A stretch of 64,000 nt of DNA from Erythrophleum ivorense. Its lineage: Eukaryota > Streptophyta > Magnoliopsida > Fabales > Fabaceae. The notes beneath the pieces were generated by a model, which saw only the letters and a program-made list of their open reading frames with translations, did no database searches and was not told the DNA's origin. Within the stretch, counting starts at the first letter, position 1. The number at the start of each line of letters is the position of its first letter. Positions 46,537-58,009 of this stretch are shown here, one piece after another. The DNA is taken from positions 41,875,283 to 41,939,282 of the forward strand of contig JAIUCV010000003.1 of the NCBI GenBank assembly GCA_026724425.1. The letters run 5' to 3'. The position numbers and the translations under genes were made by a program.

Positions 46537-47734
46537 ATGCGAGAGGCGATCATTTGGGAAGCCCATGATGGTGGTTTAGTAGAACACTTTGGTCGTGACA
46601 AAATTGTGGCCTTAATGAAAGAAAGTTTCTATTGGCTAAGGCTTGAAAAAGACATCAATAGACACATACAAAGATGTAGAACTTGTCATTTGGCTAAGTC
46701 TAAGAGCCAAAACACTGGATTGTACATGCCCCTTCCTATGCCGGAAGCTCCTTGGGAAGACATGAGTATGGATTTTGTCCTAGGACTACCTCGAACTCAA
46801 AGACAAAAAGATTTCATCATGGTTGTGGTAGATCGATTTTCAAAGATGGCACACTTTATTCCATGTCAGAACACAAATGACGCTGTTCAAGTTGCGGATT
46901 TGTACTTCAAAGAGATTGTTCAACTCCATGGCATTCCAAAAACTATTACCTCTGGCCATGATGTCAAGTTCTTGACCATTTTTAGAGAACTCTATGGAAG
47001 AAAATGAGAACTAAATTTCAATTTAGTAGTGCTAGCCATCCCCAGACAGATGGATAGACTGAAGCAGTTAATAGAATCTTGGGCAATCTTCTTCAAAGCT
47101 ATGTCGAGAAAAATTTGAAGTAGTGGGATTTTGTCCTTGCCCAAGTTGAGTTCGCTTACAACAACTCTACTAATTAAGTCACTAGAAGATGTCCGTTCGA
47201 AGTGGTCTATGGCATTCGTCCTCTTAGCCCATTGGATTTGAGTCCTTCATCTGATAAGCAATGTTACAGTGCCGATGCTGATCAAAGAGCAAAACAAATC
47301 AAGAAGTTGCATGAACAAGTCCGAGACCAGATCTAAAAGCAGAACTTGAGGTACAAGGTCTAACATGACAAGCATTGAAGACAGCAGAATTTCAATGCGA
47401 AAGACTTGGTGTGGATTCATTTGCGTAAAGAGCATTTTTTGAAACAACCAAATTACAAGTTGTCTCCAAGAGTTGATGGACCCTTCAAAGTAGTGCAGAA
47501 GATTGATAACAATGCTTACAAAGTCGAGTGCTAGGTGCTTATGGGGTTTCTGCTACTTTTAACGTTGCTAACCTATCTCTATACCTTGATGAAGAAGCCA
47601 AAGTTGACTCAAGGGCGAGTCCAGTCCAACCCGAGGAAGATGCAACGAATGAAATGGAAAATTTGCAACTCCCTCCCCATATCATCATCATATGTTTGTA
47701 ACCCCCCTAACAATAAATCTTTGTAACCCTAAAA
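46537..47734 (+). pseudogene. Reina-type chromovirus integrase and 3' end
   Basis: Integrase zinc-binding region (HFGRDKIVALMKESFYWLRL, CRTCHLAKSKSQN), then MSMDFVLGLPRTQRQKDF, VVDRFSKMAHFIPC and LHGIPKTITS, as in Reina-clade chromoviruses. The catalytic part is open to 47007. Downstream pieces (ASHPQTDG, FAYNNS, PRVDGPFKVVQKIDNNAYKVE) are interrupted by stops near 47054, 47120 and 47175 and a frameshift near 47530. An LTR starts TGTAACCCCCC at 47697 but stops after 38 bp, where the inverted LTR of the next element begins. There is no 5' half (gag to RNase H). Confidence 0.85.
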
Positions 47735-47963
47735 TGGTATAGGAGCTAAGAGAGATTAAAACTTTCAAATGATAATATGAAAACTTGTTGCTGATTAATC
47801 CCTCAACACATTACATGGGACCTATTTATATTAATCCTAAAGGCCCTATAATAGCCAAGAGAATTAAAGTAGAATGAAAGTCACAAATGCATAATTTTTT
47901 TAGGGTTACAAAGATTTATTGTTAGGGGGCTTACAAACATATGATAATGATGCGAGGAGGGAG

Positions 47964-48275
47964 TTACAAATTTTCCATTTCATCTATTACATCAGAAAAT
48001 TGGGGGGGGGGCTGAAATGCAATTTTAGAAAGTTTGCTGACATGGACTATGACGTGGCAACCTTGACACATGGCAAATGTTGAATGGACAATGTGGTAGC
48101 AATATGATGATGTGGCACTGACATGGTCACCTTCGACCTCTGGGTGGCACATGGAGATAGCTGGTGGCGTGTGGACCGTGTGTGCAGCTCCGGCGACAGT
48201 GCATGTGGTGGTTTTCGACAGTGAGAAACTCCAATCCAAGGTTTTGGACCTTCTGAACATGATGGCGATGTCCAT
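47964..48275 (-). other. 103-codon internal frame of the small LTR element
   Basis: Open frame covering most of the internal region. It is Ser/Thr/His-rich with no domain I know. Its last residues (DEMENL) match the end of the Reina pol tail, so it is probably a chance frame left by the deletion rather than a new gene. A plus-strand frame overlaps it. Confidence 0.3.
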
Positions 48276-48414
48276 TTGGTCAGAAAATGACCGAAAATGG
48301 TGTTTTCAATGGTGGCAGCGGTGGCACCTCTAGAAAACTCACTTGTTCAGGTCAATTTCTGACTCTCCTTCCTCACCCCTCATCTCTGAACTCTCAAACT
48401 AGACCTAGAACTAA

Positions 48415-48426
48415 GCTCTGATACCA
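48415..48426 (-). other. Primer-binding site, initiator Met tRNA
   Basis: TGGTATCAGAGC on the minus strand, four bases inside the 5' LTR (48431-48631). Confidence 0.85.
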
Positions 48427-48631
48427 AAACTGGTAAAGGAGCTAAGAGAGAAGAAAAATCTCAAATGATAATATAAAAACTTCTTTCTAATTGATCCCTC
48501 AACACATAGCATGGGGCCTATTTATACTAATCCTAGAGGCCCTATAACAACAAAGAGAATTAAAGTAGAATGAGAGTTACAAATGCATAATTATTTTGGG
48601 GTTACAAAGATTTATTGTTAGGGGGGTTACA

Positions 48632-49139
48632 AACGTACATTGCACCGTCACTTATGTCCAACAATATAAAGATGAAATTAGTTTTTGTAGTATTGGATGA
48701 TAAAATATGATGTTGTAAATATAATTTTCCCTTGTTATATAAAAAAATTCTCACTATGATAATACTCGTACGGTATTTATTCTCTCCCTGTTTTTAAGGT
48801 GTATTAACTTTTTCTAAAAAACAAGTATAAAAAACTTTTTTGAACTTTGACTTACTTGTAAATAATTTTTAAAATTAAAAATTAAATTTTTAAAGTTTCG
48901 CATTTTAAGAAATAGAATCTCATATCTAATTTTCACGTAAAGCAACACTAATTTTTTTGTCACTTCAAACTCCCAGCATGTCAGAATAGGTATTTTTCTC
49001 ATTTGACATATGAGGAGTTTGAAGTGCACTTTGCAACAATTTTTTTGGGGGGGGGGGGGGGTGGCAGGGGGCAGCAGCTAGAGTTCAGTTTTAAAGAGTT
49101 TGAGAAACTGTTTAGACTCAAAATTTAAGGAGGTTTTTG
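48632..49139. other. AT-rich DNA with a G15 run
   Basis: No gene. A run of 15 G (49047-49061) follows a T run; on the minus strand this is C15 next to A7. The short minus-strand frame at 48814-49029 has no domain. Confidence 0.5.
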
Positions 49140-49399
49140 CCTTTTTTTTCTGTTTTTTTATAATTTTCTTAATTGGTCTTTATGTCTAAAGTCTTAAACT
49201 CTTGTATAAGCCTGACATGATTGACAGCTTCCGTCGGTAGAGGTTTATGCCTTCATGAACACATTTATTTCTATAATACCAAATGGTATGCAGGATCATC
49301 GATATCCATCAAGAGAGGTCCTTTACATGAGAAAGATGCTCCTCAGGAAGAGAAAACTAGGAGTGTAACCAATAAATAATGCCTTGGTCCGCAAAGTGA

Positions 49400-50468
49400 T
49401 ATTCTCTTGTAGACACTAAGAAGCAAACCATAAGGCTCTAACAAATGAACAGGAAATGAAAATGTGATTCATAGTCTCCTTTTGTTCCTGGCAGAGGGGG
49501 CAACAGAACGCTACCCGTATATGAAGCTGTTTCAGACATTGAGTGATTGGGATTGCATTGTTAATTAGTTTCCATAAGAAAAGGATAACTCTCATTGACA
49601 GTTCCAACTTCCACGGAGCTTTCCAATCATTTAAAGAATTATTTGTCCCCCCATTGGCATTCCCCTCTACGTACCCCTGTGATTCCCAATCCAAATGAGT
49701 CTGTCTTTAGAACCACTTACTGAAAAATCCAAGGCCAAAGTCTGCCTTGTACTGTCAGAGCGAAAGGATTGGTATATAGTATAAGGTCAGAAACTCTAGT
49801 AGGTCTAGTATTTCTATTTGGCTGCATAGGCCATCAAAGATGGTGGGAGACGGGAATATGCTCTCCAGAACCAATTTGCCAAGACAAGGGATTAGTGATA
49901 AGATCTTTTGATTTGCTAATATTTCTCTATGCCCAAGAAGAGTTTGCGTGCTTCTTAATTCGCTCTTTGGAGTTAGGATTCCAGTACTTGCTTTCATAAT
50001 TCTTGAAAACAAGGAGCTCTGATTTCCACATACCACTTTTCAAATTTGTTATACCAGCAGGGCTTTGTTTGAAGGTATGAATTTGTCTGAGAGTAATTCC
50101 TCCAAAAGCTTTAGGCCTGCAAAGTTTATCCCAACTAATCATATGAATTTGGGCTTGTTGCTGTTACAACCCCAGAAAAAATCCCTAACCCTCGCGTCAA
50201 TCTTTTGACAAATATATTTGGGTAGATATATAACAATTGATATATAAGGCAGGAGTTCAAGACCAATTTGATCAATGTGGTTCTCACAGCCTGAGATAGG
50301 AACTTTGGTTTTCACACCTAAAGCTCGGAATCAATTTTATCAATCAAGGCTTGATAAATATGCTGCTTGCTATGTCCCGCGTCAACCCGAGTCCCAAATA
50401 TTTTCCGGGTTGCTAGCATACTTGACACCCAAGGTTCTTGCAACAAACTTTTTGAATTTGTGACAAAT
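49400..50468 (-). pseudogene. LINE reverse transcriptase C-terminal part and zinc-binding domain
   Basis: Starts right at the hAT edge. It shows KYICQKIDARVRDFFWG (about 50160-50220) and ISWDKLCRPKAFGGITLRQI (50080-50142), the usual post-catalytic LINE segments. Then come KAPWKLELSMRVILFLWKLI (about 49570-49620) and the zinc ribbon CPLCQEQKETMNHIFISC (about 49450-49510; C-x2-C...H-x4-C) of the zf-RVT domain. Multiple stops and frameshifts, so it is decayed. Confidence 0.85.
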
Positions 50469-50779
50469 ATTGGGATCATGGTTTTAAATTGCGGTTGCAG
50501 TTGCGGTTGCGGTTACTACGGTTGCGGATATTGCGGATGATATAATACGGGTTGCGGTCACTGCGGCTGTGATTTTTTTTTAAGTTGCACAAATCATTTT
50601 AAAAATATATATAATCATTATCACTCTCATATACATAAATATATCATGCCTAACATCAATATTAATTAAATAAATCCTGATTTTGAACAAACATATCAAT
50701 ATTAATTGAGAAAACTAAAAAGAAAAATCAGATAATATAAAAATATACTTACATACTTATTACAAATAGAGAATTAGAA

Positions 50780-53700
50780 TCACCACATTGTAGAATGTCG
50801 TGGAGGGTCATAGTTTCCACTTTCACTTTCATTATCATCTTGTCTTGATCCTTGTCCAAAAACATAATCAAAAAATCCTCCACCTGTATTCTCCATTTGC
50901 TGATAAGGAAAATTTGGTGCATGGTAATAATAAGGCTCTTGATAATTTATTGAAGGTTGATAATTTGGTGGTGCTTGAATTATTGGATAATGACCATGTG
51001 ACATATAAGGAGGTTGTTGATAAAATGGAGGATAGTAACTTTGACTACTTTGAGACGAGCCACCAATTCCAAAATCATTAAAACTTTGTGAAAAACTAGG
51101 GGAAGAACTATCTTCCAGTACACCACTTTGCTGCCTTCTACTTCTTGTAGATTGATAACCACCTCTTCTATTATCACTAGAGTCTCTATCCTGAAAAGAT
51201 GTCATATCAACAACAAAACCCAAATCACGCATAGTATATGGAATGTCTTGATATGGATCTTGTTCTCTATCTTCATCTATGCCATGATCACTTTCTACTA
51301 CATCACCACCATCACCACCACTATTATTGCTTGGTAGACTCAAACCACCATCATTGCCCTGACTATGACCTTCATGGGAACTTAAATCATCATCAGCCTC
51401 TACCTCTTCGTCATCAGTATCCATTCTTGGGAGCCATTCTGAATTTTGAAGTCCATCTAATGATGGGCCTTCTCTATCCTCAATCCATGGAGACAAGGGA
51501 TCATCTTCTTGGAATATGTAATCAAGATTAATTGGATTAAAACTATTTTCTATTTCTTCTTGGCTACGCCTCTTCTTCTTTCTCATTCTTAGCTTCATAT
51601 TGTAAAAGGTAAAGACAAGTTTTTGTAATTTTTTATACTTGAGTCTATTTCTTGTATTTGTATGAATATAACTAAATGTGCTCCAATTCCTTTCACAATT
51701 TGAAGCTAAAGTTGTTTGGCTCAAAATTTTTATCGCAATGCCTTGAAGTTCAGGAGCACATGAACCATATATCATCCACCATTCAGCTATTTAAACAAAC
51801 AATACACAAATTTAGTCAACTTTGAATTATAAATATAATCAATCATTTTGATTGAGTTACATATTCTACCATGTATACTTGTAAATAAAAAATAAATTAT
51901 ATCTTACCAGGATCCATTTGAGACCATGCTCTCTGAGCTTGTGGCGTTCCAAAGTTCTCTCTCTTTTCTCGAAAAAGGATTAACTATACAACATCATATT
52001 ATGTATCAAAAAAAATACAACATCATATTAAATTTAATGTAAATATATAATAATATATTCTAAATATTCATTATATAAAAAATAACTGACCTGATTTAAT
52101 GCTCTAATTGTAACATCCATATTTCTTTCTAATTTAGTGATTGCACTTTTAGTTCCATCAAATGTTTCTTTATAAACTGAATGACCATGCTCAACTCCAA
52201 ATTGAAACTGATGATTAAGAAAATAACCTAAAAAAAAAAATTGATTAGTCACTACACAAACATTTCTCTTTTTGTAACAACATAATATATATATATATAT
52301 ATATAGAGACTTACCTGCAGAATGTAAATCAGTATGTAGAAATTTCCATCTTTTATCTATCATGTCGTTATAAGTTGAGTGATAACGACAATTTTGTTGT
52401 ATAGATAGCTTTGCTCTATCTATAGCTTCATAGATAAAACCCATGGTTGGTTTTTCATCACCATCGACCAGTCTTAACACCTTGACAATTGGCTCAAATA
52501 CTTTTAGTATTTCATTGGCTTTGATCCAAAAGTCATTATCCAAAATTTTTTTTCTTGCATCATGTGCTGGTCCATATTTTTCCTTGCCAAATTTAGACTT
52601 TTTAAACCTTTCAGAGTTGAACATATTCTTCAAAGCCTGCTTTTGCTTCACAAGAGATTGTAGTTGCAAGAATTGTGTAGCAAAGCGAGTAATGGCTGGA
52701 CGAATAATTTCTCTACCTCCAGTATATTCTTTCATCAAATTTACAGTCCAAATATGGTTATATATAAAGGATGTTATCATCTTTGCATCTTCTAACACCT
52801 TTTGTACATTGCTCTTTTTTCCAATGTCTTCTAAACACAGATCTAAACAATGAGCTGCACAAGGTGACCAATAGAGATGTTGTCTTTTTTCCATCAATTT
52901 TTTTCTAGCTGCCTTTAAAGCTCCCTCGTTATCTGTAACCACTTGGACTACATATTCTTCTCCAACTTCTTCTACTACTTGATCAAGTAACTGAAGGTAG
53001 TAATCAGTATTTCTACTAGCAACAGAAGAAACATCAATTGATTTTAGAAAAACAGTTCCCCTACTGCAATAGACAAGAAAATTCATTATGTGCATGTGAC
53101 TAATGCTATTAGTCCAGCCATCAGACATTATTGTAACACCTCTTTCCTTCCATGCACCTTTCAACCCATTTATCCATTCCCTCATCGATTGGTATTCAGC
53201 TTCCAAATACACATATGAAATCTCGTAAGGAGTAGGAAATTTAACCCCTGTTGTACCTATTTCAGCAGCTGCAGTAATTAAATTATGCAACCAAGGAGAA
53301 TTAGATAAATTCATTGGAAGACGCTCATATATAATAAGCTTTGATATTGCTTCTCCTAGTTTCTTCCTCAATGTTTTCATCAAACCACCAGAAATTTTTG
53401 GTTGTTTCATGCTTTTGCTCCTCACAAGATCAATATTTGTAGATCTTAAACTAAAGGCAATATCTTCTGATCCTCTTGCCCTTGCATGAGAACTTCCACC
53501 CTCTTCATACACATTTTGCCCTCCTCTAGTTTGTTGTCTATCTTCCCATTCACGATGTGATCTAATACTTTCTTGTGTCGCACGCCTCATTTGCATTTCC
53601 TCATCAACAAATGTTTCAATTTCATCATCTTCATCTCCTCTCAACCTTGCTTCAAATTCTTCTTTTCTTTTTTTTTAATCAATTTTTTTTCTTTATTATC

Positions 53701-53943
53701 TAAAAGGAGTTTCATCATACCCTCTCGAATAGTAGTTGTAACTCTAGGACATCCAGCTACTTGTCCTTTAAAATGAGCAATATACTGCTTCAATCGAGTA
53801 ATTCCACCCTTTATTACTTTTCCACAGAGTTTGCAAGTTATATTGTTTCGATTTCCAGTTATAGGTGTTCCAAAATGCCAACCAATATCATCACTAGGAG
53901 CACCTTCTAATCTTTCTGTTGGAAATTCCTCTCTTGGCGGCAT
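50780..53943 (-). CDS. hAT transposase, five exons, one frameshift
   Basis: Would excise and insert the element. ATG at 53943. A BED-type zinc finger (C37, C40, H57, C65) is followed by an A-rich run (about 53665-53680) where the frame shifts by one. The next stretch holds a DUF659-like and catalytic region with MSDGWTNS, VVTDNEGALKAA and the CAAHCLDL hallmark. Introns with standard borders: 52314-52228 (GTAAGT...TAG), 52090-51984 (GTCAGT...TAG) and 51907-51787 (GTAAGA...TAG). The last exon (51786-50780) starts AEWW and carries the dimerisation domain (LASNCERNWSTFSYIHTN), then a ~240-residue tail. I call it a CDS because one homopolymer slip is the only lesion seen. Confidence 0.82.
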
Positions 53944-56514
53944 TGTTTATATTTTATAGTACCTGGTGATCAAATGAAGTTAGTAATATAATATAATATA
54001 GCAAAACTAAAAGCACAATTTAAATTAATTTCACAAGTCATGAATATATATATATATATATATGTATCTCATTTTCTAGATTCCCATCTCATGTTCAATT
54101 CTCTTTTATTACTATCACTACAATCAATCTATCATTACTTGTAAATTTAACAATGTTGTGTTGGATAAAATTAAAACTTCACATAAAGAGGAATTAGCTA
54201 TACATTGGATATAAAGAGGTGATTTAAAAGAAATTAATGTATGAATAGGTATTATATGCAAAATCTGGTAAACTAAATTCCAATCTAAGAGTTATGCTTT
54301 GCTAGTACCATTCTAAACCTTAAGAGTTATTAATGGAAAACATATAATTTCATGTATACAGTAATCATTTATATGTGAATGGTTTACTTATACAAATGAA
54401 TATAAATTGATACAAAATAGTCAAAACACTATAAAATTCTCTTATATTTCATGTAATATTTTTAATTAATTTTATTATATTTGAAAGATTGATTATCAAT
54501 TATAAATTTTATCCATGATTAAATCCATATTCAAAGCATAATAGCCATGAGTTTTAAATCTATTTTATTTTATATATAGTATTAACAACTTACTTTATCT
54601 ACTCTTCTAAATCAAACTTGTGAACATATTATATTATTTATAGAAAAAACAATAAAATAATTGAAAAATGATTAATTAAGCCAAAATATAATTAATAATT
54701 CTCATGAATATATTAGCTTATTAGCTACAATATTTCAAAAATATAATTTATAATTACATAATATATGGTAAAAATATATATTATCTTGTACCTTAATTTA
54801 GCTTATTCCAATCTTTATCTTGTACCTTACTTTATTTAATTAAAAAATACCAAAATAAAAATTTAAAAAATTAATTTAAAATTTAGACTATTCAAAAATA
54901 TAAATGATTCAAATTTGTTCCATGAAAAATAATAGATAACTCATTTCATGAGAAGTGGTTATTTTTAGGATTTGAATCTTCTAAAGTTTCTTATTATAAG
55001 GTTTTTAGAAAGAAAAGAGAGGAAGTAAACCCCATATACATTTTTATTTTTTGTGTTATTTATTTTTCAAAATTTATAAAAATTTTATAATAAAAAAATT
55101 TAAAAAAATTTTACATTTATTTTGTTGATGCTAGTAGCTTATCCTTTTAGTAATATTCATTGATTGACCAATATGTGCTTATTTTATTAGATTGCCATAC
55201 TACACATAAATATTAAGGAAAATTATAGTTAAAGACTCTAAATTAAAAATATTTATATTAGAGGAGTTTAAATTTTAAAAGTGTTCTAGAGAACCCATGA
55301 ACCAAAGATTTGAATTGTATAAAAAAAATTTACAATTTATGATTTTAAATTAAAATTTTTAGTTTTTATATTTTTTAAAATAATTTTAAATTTTAAAATT
55401 ATTTAATATAAATATCCTTAATTTAAAATTTTTAATTATAATTTTTCATAAATACTATAAATCATGGTGCGTATCATTAATTCCGAGAATAAATTTGCAA
55501 AAAAATTTGAAAGTTGTCATGTTGGATGTATATGAACCCCATATATATATATATATATATAATATTAGAAAGCAAAGCACGAATGATCTGCAAGACAGCT
55601 AGCATTGAGTAGACATATATATGTGTGTATGTTCTTGCTTTAATAATCTATTCACTAGGTAGTTTTGAGAGTTATATGTGGATGCATCACAACCCATCGG
55701 GGAAATCCTAGACTCAGACAAGGAACTCACACTTGCTGGTGAAGTAGTCTTCCGACCCATGGAAAGAAAACATACTTTGGGGCCCAAAAAAAGGACTGAT
55801 GTTGCTGCCTTATGGGAAAGAGGGGTCAATTCCAAGTAAAATCAAGTTACATATAACCAGAATTTATAAATTGCCTGGCAAAACCTAATAATTAATACTA
55901 ATGTAGAATTACATTATTACAAATAAATCTGGTATCATCTATGCATAGCGTGGCAGAAGCATTGATTATACATAGCGTGGTATATATATATATATATATA
56001 TTATGCATATATTATGCATAAAGTGGCAGAAGCCCAGAAGCATTGATTATCATATATATATATATATATTATACATATATATTATGCATTGCGTGGCAGA
56101 ACTTTGATCATACATATATATATATATATTATACATATATATTATGCAATGCGTGGATGGATATATATTAGAAAGATCAGAAGAATTGCGTGGCTGAAGC
56201 TTTGATTCAACGCATCAGTTTACTTCAACAGTGAAAGAGACCCAAAGCCCGAAATAGCAAAGCAGAAGCAGATCAAGAAGAAGATATTCGGCATACCTCT
56301 GGGCGCTTCTCTCTTCAGATTCAAGCGTGCATCATACCGTTTGCTCTGCTTCGCAGCTTCGAGACTTTAGATTCAGATCTTGAATCACTGTGCTTCAGTT
56401 TAGCCTTCAGGTATGGTTATTGGTTTTAGATCTTAGAATGCTAGACTCTTCAGATTGAAGCTTTCTCAGTCTCTGTTGGTTATCGTTGCCTTTTTTCTTT
56501 AGCAAAATGTAGAT
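53944..56514 (-). other. Leader region of the hAT element
   Basis: AT-rich with (AT)n runs at 54043-54064 and 55539-55560. The part nearest the right end (56220-56470) is less AT-rich and may be the first noncoding exon, with a CAGGTATG splice-donor-like site near 56408 on the plus strand that would be on the wrong strand for the transposase. A minus-strand frame at 55599-55835 has no domain I recognise. No other gene seen. Confidence 0.45.
55930..56165. repeat. ~70-bp tandem repeat within the hAT leader
   Basis: Three to four diverged units of an (AT)n run, TATTATGCAT-type sequence and GCGTGGCAGAA/GCGTGGATGG, near 55945, 56010, 56085 and 56145. Noncoding. Confidence 0.8.
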
Positions 56515-56735
56515 TTAGGGCCGGCCGCTCTATTTAGAGCTTGCTTTATATGATGCGCGCAACGGAACCACAATACCATTCCGTTGCGGCTGCAACACCG
56601 TTCCGTTGCGGCCCATTAGCGTGATGTCCATACTCGTTACAGTTGCGGGCTGATGCGGATGCGGCTTGGGCCGCATCCGCTATATTGCGGCCGCATTTTG
56701 TATTGCGGCCCGCAATTTAGAACCTTGATTGGGAT

Positions 56736-57085
56736 TAAAGATTAGCTCAAATATTGTGCTTATTGATGTCCAAAGCAGAACTAGAACCAAATTGGGCCAA
56801 TTCTGAGTTTACCATGAAGCAAGAGTCAGCCGGGACCTCAAAAATAGCATTGTATCATTAGCATATATTAGGTGGGAGATGGATTCGTTGTTCCTACTTA
56901 TCTTAAATCCCTTCCACTCCCCAGAGCTTTTGGCTTCTCCAATTAGACATCATAACACATTAGTACGAAGGATAAATAGATAGGGAGATACAGGATCGTC
57001 TCACCTCAAACCCTTTTCAGGAAGAATTATTTTTAACAGACTATCGTTGATGAGGACTTGATAACTAACGTTAGTGACAGATGTT
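56736..57085 (-). pseudogene. LINE reverse transcriptase core fragment
   Basis: Minus strand from 57085: SYQVLINDSLLKIILPEKGLR, one stop (TGA) in place of the usual Gln, then DDPVSPYLFIL. Later comes SHLIYANDTMLFL, where active L1 enzymes have Tyr-Ala-Asp-Asp; here the third residue is Asn, so the catalytic pair is altered. The hAT element begins immediately after the last codons. Confidence 0.82.
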
Positions 57086-58009
57086 ATTGGTAGTTGAACA
57101 CGTGCTCTCTACATGCTTATGAGTTCAAAGCGCAAGACTTAAGTACTCAGAAATTACGATACAATAATTAAGGTGCAAGATACTTTTTGAAGATTAATCT
57201 TAGATGTGTTTGGATGGGTCAATGGGGAGAAATTTTTGCAAGTATTTGTATTACTTCATTTGAAAATTGCTTGTTTGGATTAATTATATCGAGTGGATTT
57301 TATATATTTACCTTCTATTTATTTATATACTTTTATCAGCAATTAGATAATATATACTATATCCTTAAATTAAAGTACCTAATTTCTTAACAACAATTAT
57401 CTTTAATTAATTATTTAATTAACTATTTCTTTTATTAAAGTTTCAGAAATAAGATAATATCTTATTATTTATATAGTTTACATGATTATACATTTAAATT
57501 TTTCTTCATTTTCAATAATATTTCAAATTTTTATTTTTTTAATATGATATAATTTAAAAATATCAGTTCAAAAATAAGATAATTCCTTTTTATTTAAATA
57601 ATGTACATGAATTTTTAAATATTTTTATATCTTTATTAATGTTTTATATTATTTTCATTTAATATAATGTAATGATTAAAAAAAAGTCCATGTCGACGTT
57701 CATGTAACATCCATAAAGGTGTACATGTGGCGCAACATGGGAAGAATGAATCAACCAAATGAAGCAACTTGAGAATATCTCCTTATTCTGTGCGTGTTTC
57801 AACTTTTATTATTATATAATATGATATGATAAATTAACCAAATGGAGTGACTAACGAGTATTGTGAGCGGCCCAACTTCATTTATATAGTATGTACATAT
57901 ATAGTCCTCTTTTAAAATAAAATATATATAATTTAATTCATCAAAATTTAAACATGAGATTAATTTTTTTATTAAAAACATAACCGGTTGAAAGTATATT
58001 TCTTAAAAT
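57086..58009. other. AT-rich noncoding DNA
   Basis: No gene. A GTGTTTGGATGGG phrase near 57208 resembles the ends of small non-autonomous plant elements, but I found no second end. Confidence 0.4.

Larger units (their letters stand above)
47735..48631 (-). mobile_element. 897-bp Reina-related deletion derivative with 201-bp LTRs
   Basis: Two LTRs of 201 bp each (47735-47935 and 48431-48631) flank only 495 bp of internal DNA. On the minus strand each LTR starts TGTAA(C/G)CCCCC and ends ACCA. A TATAAAT element lies in GATTAGTATAAATAGGCC (changed in the left copy). The internal region begins with a Met-tRNA primer site and ends in sequence like the Reina pol tail (DEMENL), so most of gag-pol was deleted. 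The adjoining bases, TAAAA and AACGT, do not match, so no target duplication is seen. Confidence 0.8.
50477..56727 (-). mobile_element. hAT transposon with near-intact transposase
   Basis: 6251 bp bounded by the perfect 8-bp duplication ATTGGGAT. Left end CATGGTTTTAAATTGCGG; right end (minus strand) CAAGGTTCTAAATTGCGG, two mismatches in 18. An 8-bp duplication and a hAT-type transposase identify the superfamily. Both ends carry GC-rich arrays of TTGCGG/GCGGTTGCGG motifs (50493-50575; 56515-56716). Between the transposase start (53943) and the right end lie ~2.8 kb of AT-rich leader. The perfect duplication and nearly open transposase point to a fairly recent insertion. Confidence 0.95.
49140..57085 (-). 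mobile_element. LINE (L1-like), 5'-truncated, split by a hAT transposon
   Basis: Minus-strand non-LTR retrotransposon. Reverse transcriptase motifs lie in 56736-57085 (GLR-x2-DPVSPYLFI, then HLIYANDTMLF near 56850). The protein resumes across the hAT insertion at 50468 with DPNICHKFKKF and goes on to a zinc-binding C-terminal domain at 49416-49694. An A-rich tail is indicated by T runs at 49140-49160 on the plus strand. The 5' end is missing (no endonuclease), typical of LINE truncation. The ATTGGGAT bases are the hAT target, duplicated at 50469-50476 and 56728-56735. No flanking duplication for the LINE itself was found. Confidence 0.85.

Noticed and set aside
47730..48636. Target duplication for the 897-bp element
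   Set aside because: The adjoining five bases (TAAAA and AACGT) do not match.
55599..55835. 78-codon ORF as a gene captured by the hAT element
   Set aside because: Composition is gene-like but I recognise no family and see no exon partners.
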